Shown in pieces: positions 56,958-64,000 of a DNA stretch of 64,000 nt (positions within the stretch are counted from its first letter, which is position 1; each line of letters begins with the position of its first letter). The notes below the pieces were generated by a model. It made no database searches. It was not told where the DNA came from and saw only the letters and a list, made by a program, of their open reading frames with translations. This DNA is from Oegoconia quadripuncta (Eukaryota; Arthropoda; Insecta; Lepidoptera; Autostichidae): contig OX438759.1 in NCBI GenBank assembly GCA_949316235.1, positions 13,243,618 to 13,307,617 on the forward strand, read 5' to 3'. A program made the translations under genes and the position numbers.

Positions 56958-57905
56958 GAGGAAAGTAACCAAATATGGAATACCGTTTTGTTGTTTAGGC
57001 ATAAATAAAACATATTTTAGAAATCAATAACTTTTATTCGTAATTATAAACAATCATATATTTGCGCTCTAAATAGTAACAGTCTTCTTTTATATTTATT
57101 AATTATAAGTACTGTAAATTCTCAAAATCAAAATCAAAAAAGGTATCTAATAATGGAATAAGTACCCCAAATATGGAACACTATAGAAACTATAAAAAAT
57201 CAACCTTCTATGAGTATCTCTATGAAGTTTATCAGTCAAATTTAAAAAGGAAGTGTTCTTCTTCCTAATGTAGTGGTTGCGGCTTCTTCTGGAGGCCGTT
57301 TCTTTTTCTGGCATAAGCAAAACCAAGTAGATCTCGGTACATCAAGGTGATTTTTATATAACCCATTTTTTTATCTCTTAACCAATTTTATAGCCTCTGG
57401 CATATAATCTCTATTCCATTCGTTTCGTTTTGTTTTTGTTTTGATAGCCGCCATTCTAATAAAACAAGATCAAAATCAAAATACTTAGTTGGATGGGATA
57501 GTCCATATTTGGACCCCATGAACTGTCCATATTTGGGATTTTTAAATAATTTAAACTTATATTCGTATTTTTCAAATTTCAATTAAATATTGCAATAAAA
57601 TGCCTCCAAACTATCAAACAAACATTTATACAATACTTAGAGGCAATAAATATAATAATATTTGCTATTATATTACGAAAAATACCTAATATTTACTTAG
57701 CTGAATAAGTTTTCTGACAGTAACAAAATAAAACTGTCTCACCATGGGCAAGGCACTCGCTGGACTGACACGTCGAATCCTGTACGCGTGTATAGGGATA
57801 GATAGACGTAAACGATTACTAATTATTACGTCTAGAAGTCTTTGTTTACACGAAATGCCGGTATTCCAAATTAGGGATACTATTCCATATTTGGTTACTT
57901 TCCTC
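56958..57905. mobile_element. pogo-like non-autonomous DNA transposon, 948 bp
   Basis: Terminal repeats of about 25 bp: GAGGAAAGTAACCAAATATGG at the left and its complement at the right. TA flanks each end, the mark of Tc1/mariner/pogo transposition. The interior holds scattered copies of 'CCATATTTGG' type motifs and the remains of a coding region on the minus strand. Confidence 0.85.
57239..57582 (-). pseudogene. Remnant of a pogo/Tigger-type transposase N-terminus
   Basis: One frame of the complement reads YKNHLDVPRSTWFCLCQKKK and ATTTLGRRTLPF. The order VPRSTW ... LGRRT corresponds to the psq/CENP-B-type DNA-binding region of pogo transposases (VPxSTL ... LGRxxxL). Frames shift and stop, and the DDE part is missing. 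The family is inferred from this short match plus the TA target. Confidence 0.6.
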
Positions 57906-58069
57906 TATCATTTCTTTAGTAATTTACTTTTTATTTTAGTCGAGAACTGCGTATAGATTTTAGACATGCTTTTGCTTAGTATGATATCATCTCCAGACGT
58001 CTGCTAGTTACTTATATTTTTTTCATGAAACCATCATTGTCGCCAAGGTCTGCGAAGTCGGTGACCTTG

Positions 58070-58260
58070 CCTTCGAAATCAGCAGTTACCGGTTCGAATC
58101 CCGCTAGAGGTAAATGTTTGTGTGATGAATACAAACTAAATTCGCGAGTCATGAATAATAAATATATTCACACGAAATCTTAACAGCATTTAATTAAATA
58201 TACATAAATATTTATACATGTTTATGTATTAATTTAATTATTGGGCCATATTTATATTAA
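58070..58260 (+). mobile_element. SINE family C, diverged
   Basis: GGTTCGAATCCCGCTAGAGG (B-box) and TTTGTGTGATGAATAC; the tail is decayed. Confidence 0.65.
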
Positions 58261-59130
58261 CCTGTACGTACACCTATATGTAGGTAATACATCTGTTTCT
58301 ACAAATAAATATTGAATGAATGAACCATTTGCTTCGATTAGCGAATTCAAGCAATATCTACAGCGGCAGTCCTTGAATGGGCAACATTGGGTGCTTCAGA
58401 GGGCCTGGTGGGTGATTTTTGAATGTATTTCACATACAAAGTATTGCGTGAGAACTCTGACATTTTTATTGAAAAATAATATTTTTGTATTTTCTATGTG
58501 TAGATAAAGTACAGATCGAAAGTGCTAAAAATTATTTATCAAACGAGATATGCGAATTCTCGCGATATTCTCATACTTAGGGGCGGCTTGAAAACGTTAA
58601 CAGTCAGGTTCACTGGGTCGCGTGGTGGATTATAGTCCATACCATATTCTGGTGAAAGAAGGCTGTACAATGCTGCTGCAATGGAGACATAAGGCCGTTG
58701 GTTAAATTGGTATTACCAAAACGGTAACATTTAAAATCACGTAATATTTAAAACAATATACAAGCGTAGTTATTTTATAAATGAGAAACTAAACGAACAA
58801 ACTACGAAGGTAACTAGTTAAAGTTAACGAACCCACGTGTCATATCCCAGAGAACAATGGCTGTCATGTGTACACAGTAGACATTAGTGGGCTATGGGAA
58901 GACGTGAGGAAATCTACTTGTTTGGTGCTTATGGAGGTTGCACGCTCCACGTACCTACATATGCAAATGAGTTTGCAAGAGCAGCCATAAACAGAAAAGA
59001 TAGGTATGTACTGTAACCTGCGTGTTAACCTGAAGTTAGCAGTCAAGCATTGAATTGTGTACAATGTCCAAATACTCCAAATAACTAAGCTGAATATAAT
59101 GGAAAGTCTTAATCGACTTATTAACATAAT
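58260..59130. other. No gene recognised
   Basis: A fragment with GCGTGGTGGATTATAGTCC (58619-58650) is like the SINE D/LINE end; the rest is unassigned. Confidence 0.4.
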
Positions 59131-59134
59131 ATGT

Positions 59135-59815
59135 TGTGGGTTCGAATCCCGCGAGGGGTAAATGTTTGTGTGATGGATACGAAAATTTATTCCTGAGTCA
59201 TGGATGTTTTTATTAGGACTCCTGGTACAGGTATTTATTTACTTAATAGGGGTCCTCAGCAATGAAATACGGTTCTGTAAACTATGGTTACACAATAAAT
59301 CAATTTTATTTTTTTATATAAAATATTTATGGATTTTTGTCCGTTATCTATTCATAGTACAAGCTTTAAGAAAAAAAAGTATGATCATCATCATCAGCAC
59401 AAGCTTTACTTAGGCCCGTATTAATAAACCATTCTCAAGATTGAGAACAGTCTTGTGATCGGTCTCAAGTAAACGTGTTGATTAATAAACCTTACTTGGG
59501 ACCTGAAACGCACGAGCATACTCAAACAGTACTTACTTGAGAGGTGCTTCGAGTTTTACGTATTAATAAACGAAACTCAAGACTATTATTCATTCGCCGC
59601 TGAAGCGAATACTTGAGAAATCATCTCAGCTTAGTAGACCTCAAGATTGGTTTATAAATTAACACGGAGCTTGAGATAGCGTCAACTTCTTAAGACGCAT
59701 CTCGGTTGATACAGCCTCAAGACTTGTATTGAGATTGGTTTATTAATACGGGCCTTTAGTTTGGGTTTGGGATGATTGGTGTAAGTGTCCGAAATGTTTA
59801 TTCATAATATTATAA
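59135..59815 (+). mobile_element. SINE family C copy interrupted by several insertions
   Basis: B-box GGTTCGAATCCCGCGAGG at 59142. The body resumes near 59315 (TATAAAATATTTATGG). It is cut by a 30 bp insertion (59369-59398) and by the M2 MITE (59415-59755). The last piece is GATGATTGGTGTAAGTGTCC. Confidence 0.75.
59415..59755. mobile_element. Long MITE of family M2, about 340 bp
   Basis: Perfect-looking ends GCCCGTATTAATAAACC and complement. It is inverted relative to 56136-56466. The TTAG or TA-rich target within SINE C is visible on both sides. Confidence 0.85.
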
Positions 59816-60064
59816 ATTATTATTATATGGGAATAAAGAAAGTAGGTAAACTAAATGTACCTAGTAATAAGACAGGGCGTCCTCTGACCGCTGCCTCAGC
59901 CTGACAGGGTATGTGCATGAGTACTATTAACATGTCTTATTAATATGTATAAGTATTGTTTACATGTTGCAGATTCAATAAATCGGACCACACATTACTG
60001 AGATACGTCTGGACAAAGACTCGACACACACCGACACACATACATACACACAAAATATCCGTCG

Positions 60065-60470
60065 AAAAAATCAAGTCAAATCAAAATAATTTATTTCATA
60101 GGATGAAATTATCACTTGAAAACGTCACTATTAATATTAATATTACATTATATTTTAAATTTACTGCTCATTCACAAAGCTGACTCCCCAGAGAAGAACG
60201 AGCAAAAAACTCTAGGGTTGCTCTTTTATACAGATTATAGGTTGCGATTTGATAATTATATGAATAATAACAGCTATGTCCATGCTTGCTTATCTTTAAA
60301 TAGTCAGTGATTTTATAATAGCCTTTTGTTAATAATTTCTGTTTTATGATTGCTTTAAATTTTATTTAAAGGCAAATTTTGAATGTCTACTGGATCCTTA
60401 TTATAAAAGGTCGTTTTTCGAATAACAAATGATTATGAAACATTTGACAAGTAGCTTCTGTATCCATATG
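60065..60470 (-). mobile_element. LINE 3' end fragment
   Basis: Complement of GAAGAACGAGCAAAAAACTC matches the AGTTTCTTGCTCGTTCTTC block. AATTTTATTTAAAGGCAAAT corresponds to the NKFK end of the ORF. Confidence 0.65.
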
Positions 60471-60848
60471 CAAAAAAATTTGGAACTTTAAGAGGACTAC
60501 AAGGTTCTGACAGTTCTTGGCTTACTCTGTGAAATATTTCGAAAGCTGAGAATTGCGTTATTTTTCACTAAACTTTTTCCATGCATACATACAAGGAGAT
60601 TCGCGAGTGGTCACAGACATGTTTTTTATTCAAATACATACATTTGTGTATTCAAACTATCTCTGCACACGCCTTAGAGACGGCACAAATATTTCCATTG
60701 TTATTTGGAATAATTCATATCTTTCAATTTTAAAATTCTCTTTATTCTAGCTATGCAGCTGTATAATCTTTATTTGATATGCGGTAATCCGTTTATTGAC
60801 ACTCGCATACTCATACATTATTACAAAGGTACATAGAGAGAAATATTA

Positions 60849-61180
60849 ACCGCCTCCGTGGCTCAATGTGAACAACATAGGGTTTACGAATCGGAGGTCG
60901 TGGGTTCGATCCCCAGCGGGATACATGTTTAGTACTCGGTTTGGTTGGTGGTAGGGCATTTTAAACGTCCGCCTGGCTAGCTACCACCATCTTATCTAAA
61001 TCTGCCGCCAAACAGCAATGTTATTATAATAGCATTGTTGTGTTCCGGTTGTCAGATATATGATAGCCAGTCTCCCAACTGTGTTGGGGTTTCCGGGTCA
61101 GTACCCTTCCACCTTCGACCTCATCTTCACTTAACATCAGGTGTGATTGAGGTCAAGTGCTAACCCGTTGCGCATAAAAT
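60849..61180 (+). mobile_element. SINE family A, complete
   Basis: Head ACCGCCTCCGTGGCTCAATG, B-box GGGTTCGATCCCC, tail GCGCATAAAA. A duplicated TTA (61021-61029) is the only notable change. Confidence 0.9.
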
Positions 61181-61184
61181 TGGT

Positions 61185-61735
61185 TTATTAAATGTATTGT
61201 ACAACAACTATTACAGAAACATGTATTGTGAAAAAAAAATACAAAGGCGAGCTTGTGGATATGAAAGGTGGTTTCTTTATAGATATTGTATTGTATTGAA
61301 CACTATTCACTGCAACGAATTCTTGCAACTGAAATAATACGGCAGCCTGAAATCTCGATTTAGATTTTAAAATTATGATGATATCAATTCAATTTCAAAG
61401 ATGTTTAATGAAAGTTCTGCGTCAATAATTGTTTATTAAAACAATTGTGACCGCGACGCGAGGAACGTGTCACGAGCCGCCTTCTTGGTTGGGAAAAATG
61501 TAGAAAATTAATAGTTTGTTAAAATGTTAAATATAATGTTTAATAAACTTGGAAATTCAATATAATAATGTTGTATAAAATAATGTTAAATGGTAATTAA
61601 TTAAATGATGTTGTTTTTGCTCGAGTTGGTTGAGACAACTGAGTTTTAGGCTGTTTCTTTCTAGCCGATCCGAGGCGCCGCCGCGTCGGCGCGTTTATCT
61701 AATTTGAGTTACCCGCGCGTTGAAATTTCTCACTA
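61185..61735. other. Unassigned DNA with a CpG-rich patch
   Basis: CpG-rich at 61660-61720 (GGCGCCGCCGCGTCGGCGCG). No open frame of note; function unknown. Confidence 0.35.
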
Positions 61736-61741
61736 TCTGGA

Positions 61742-62012
61742 AAAATTTCTGACTATCTGGATGATAAGAATGCGTGGACATGAACCGTTCGTCAATATCC
61801 AGTATATTATATTTTTATTTTTCTTTGTCGAATCACAAATTTAACAATTATTCCAAATTGTATTTGTCTTGACTTATTTAAAAAGAGCAACCCCTGAGTT
61901 TCTTGCTCGTTCTGCTCTGGGGAGGCTGCCTAGTGAATGAGCGATAACTGTATGTCATGACGATTTCAAATGTTATTCTTATAACCTACGAAATAAAACA
62001 TTTTTGATTTTG
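61742..62012 (+). mobile_element. LINE-2 type 3' end fragment
   Basis: Reads SDYLDDKNAWT-stop and matches the 3' UTR of LINE-2 over its full length (compare 21308-21580). 5'-truncated just before the end of the ORF. Confidence 0.85.
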
Positions 62013-62518
62013 GTTGCCGGCCCGGCCAAAGTGCAGCATAACGTACGTTGACCGTACAATACTATTACTTATATACTATCTTGCCATTCAAACTTGACTT
62101 AAAAATGTAATAGGATAAAAAATATAAAGCCAAAATATTGAAAAAGGTAGTATATAAAACCTGTGCTAGTCCCAGTACCTAACGCCATTAATGTGGTTTA
62201 TATTAAAATAGCAAGACCACATTTTGTTTGAGGAAAGAAAGTTTTGAAGGTCTCCACGACCACAGATAATCGTTCTGTGTGGGCTAGACAAAAGTAGGCA
62301 GACGATTGTTGCTTTTCTATGACGACTAAACGACTTTCCTTCGCCATAATAGCGGAATTATGGCTTACTCTGTCTAGAGAACCAACAATGCGTGTGTAAA
62401 AGTGGAATTGTTGATGATAATAAAACAAGAAATACATTAAAATGGATCGTTTTCACGCCCTCTTGCAAATAAAAGGTGTGAATTTATGTGCGTCACATAT
62501 TAAACAGGGTCATTCAGA

Positions 62519-62704
62519 GGGCGGAGTGTGAGTTTTGTTTCGACTTAACTTTACTACCGCGTTCACGTTTACGTGACGATTTGTATGAAGAAATATACAA
62601 CGCCTCTAGCGGATAGTTTGCAATACGATTTTTTTCATAGGGACTTTTTGCGTAAACGCGAACGCGATGGTAAAGTTAAAAACGAGACAAAACTCGCACT
62701 CCGC
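62519..62704. mobile_element. MITE M5, about 186 bp
   Basis: Inverted ends GCGGAGTGTGAGTTTTGTTT and its near-complement AAAACTCGCACTCCGC, with paired inner parts CCGCGTTCACGTTTACG and CGTAAACGCGAACGCG. No coding capacity. Confidence 0.8.
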
Positions 62705-63500
62705 ACACTGTATTAGAAGCTAGAAGCAGAACACATTTGAAGAGTCTATTAGGTACCTACTGGCTGTCACTTTACAAACAAACTTTTTATTTGACTGCTT
62801 CAGGATGGTGGATAATGTTTTTAGGTGTATGTAGATGTCTACGTTAGGTACCTCCTGCTTTACCGATTTTGAAGAGCAATGTCTTACACTTAATGTCCTT
62901 AAATGTAGGTCTTGAACTGAAGACTGGCCGGAGAGTAGGTGATGAAACGAAGGTGTTGAGTTGATGACGGGAGAGATGTGGAAATGCTGGATGACACGCA
63001 GTGAAGAGCACAAACCGGGATGACACGAAGAAAATGTGGTGGGCTGCTACCTGGTAGGGAACGTTGAGGCGCCAATGTCGCGGTTCTGCGACACTCAGCT
63101 GCTGGAGGTATTATGTATGGAATTGGGCGCCGTAGAGGATGAGGTTCAGGGTCGCAGGTTTCAGGCCCCTACCAGGACTGCAGCCACTGATGAACGGTGA
63201 AGAAGGTGAAGGGCAGGTGAAGAAGGGATAGGCACTTGTAAACTCAATATAATAATTTAAAATAAAAGGAAAAGGAAAGAATAGTTTTAGCTCGCAAGCT
63301 GCGTCAAGACTAGACTAGATTTTGAAAATAATGTAGAATTCAGAATTTTGAATAATGTTCCAAAAAAGAAAACGCCAAAGAGATTACCGAAAAGAAGACG
63401 GAATTTAGAAGAGGTTGTGCACCTCGTTACAAGGCTCGTTCGATTCTTTTACCCGACTGCCCATGAAAGGAGGGAGGAATATATACATACATACATATGT
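62705..63500. other. No gene recognised
   Basis: G-rich sequence on the + strand at 62,930-63,240 without a convincing frame on either strand. Confidence 0.4.
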
Positions 63501-63504
63501 ATGC

Positions 63505-63653
63505 TTCTTTTATGCACAACGGGTTGGTACTTGTCCTCAATCACACCTGATGTTAAGTGAAGATGAGGTCGAAGGTGGAAGCGTACTGATGGGGAAACCC
63601 CAACATATTTGAGGACTGGCTATCTTATTTCTGACAACCGGAACACAACAATG
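63505..63653 (-). mobile_element. SINE family A, tail half
   Basis: ATGCACAACGGGTTGG through GAACACAACAATG; the head half is absent. Confidence 0.82.
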
Positions 63654-63977
63654 AATAGTCGGGCTTAACCATCATTCGTCAAAGTTCAATGTATTCCCAA
63701 GAGGCTCTAGTTCTCAGACAATAAAGCCGCCCCACTACTCTTTGATCCTATTGCATTTTATATGTTGCTGAGGACATACGATTGTTCGATGGTAAAAACA
63801 TGTTATTGTTACCAAAGAATTCAACTTAGAGACCTTACATATTGAATGACAATAAAATCTTTATGGGAGTGGAATATATTTGAAATCAAATGAACAGTAG
63901 ACTAAGTTCTAGATTGTTTTGATTTAGATTTATCTTAGCTCACTTTTACAATGTCAACATATCATTACATATATGTA

Positions 63978-64000
63978 ACGACCTGTTTGGTGTAATGGTT
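63978..64000 (+). mobile_element. Start of a SINE family B copy at the window edge
   Basis: GACCTGTTTGGTGTAATGG is the family B head; the rest lies outside the window. Confidence 0.75.

Noticed and set aside
62720..63013. Minus-strand open frame of 97 codons
   Set aside because: Low-complexity Ser/His/Leu-rich composition and no family resemblance.

Overview
The window looks like nuclear DNA of a moth or butterfly. The grounds are AT-rich sequence, a spliced animal gene, and dense interspersed repeats of kinds I associate with Lepidoptera: tRNA-derived SINEs, Helentron-like ends with a GC-rich hairpin followed by CTAG, CR1/Jockey-type LINEs, and mariner-like elements with very long inverted repeats. 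The species cannot be told from the sequence alone.

From 1 to about 17,560 lies most of one gene on the + strand, a KIF4-type chromokinesin. Seventeen exons join in a consistent phase, giving about 1,045 codons. They encode the motor domain without its first part (which lies left of the window), a long coiled-coil stalk, an acidic DPDW segment, and a nine-cysteine domain of the kind that binds Fe-S in KIF4. The gene ends in two small exons and a three-codon terminal exon. Its introns are full of SINEs, MITEs and transposon fragments. The cysteine-domain exon is followed directly by two decayed tandem copies of itself.

From about 17,560 to 27,700 is a retroelement-rich stretch. It holds two LINE reverse transcriptase remnants (18.9-20.5 kb and 20.5-21.6 kb) and a 1.1 kb tandem duplication (21.6-22.7 and 22.96-24.1 kb). 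Each duplicate copy carries a MITE split by a SINE and a truncated 5S rRNA-like segment. A fold-back element follows at 25.9-26.9 kb.

From 27.7 to 31.5 kb the sequence is less repetitive and has two CpG-rich islands. One has a TATA box, a start codon and a clean splice donor, and could be the first exon of a gene running right, beyond the window. The other looks like a TATA-less promoter with an arthropod initiator. No downstream coding exon could be found.

From 31.5 to 64 kb no host coding exon was recognised. The stretch is intergenic or intronic and TE-dense: a 1.66 kb palindromic mariner-like element, an RT-bearing LINE (43.2-44.6 kb), a second mariner-like fold-back (47.4-48.2 kb), several Helentron-like elements split by SINEs, a pogo-like non-autonomous element (57.0-57.9 kb) with a decayed DNA-binding domain, and further MITEs.

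The most noteworthy pattern is a set of three separate mariner-like fold-back elements. Each keeps only the last part of the transposase, from about the same WGY-containing motif to the stop codon. In two of them the long inverted repeats also carry a tRNA-like B-box.
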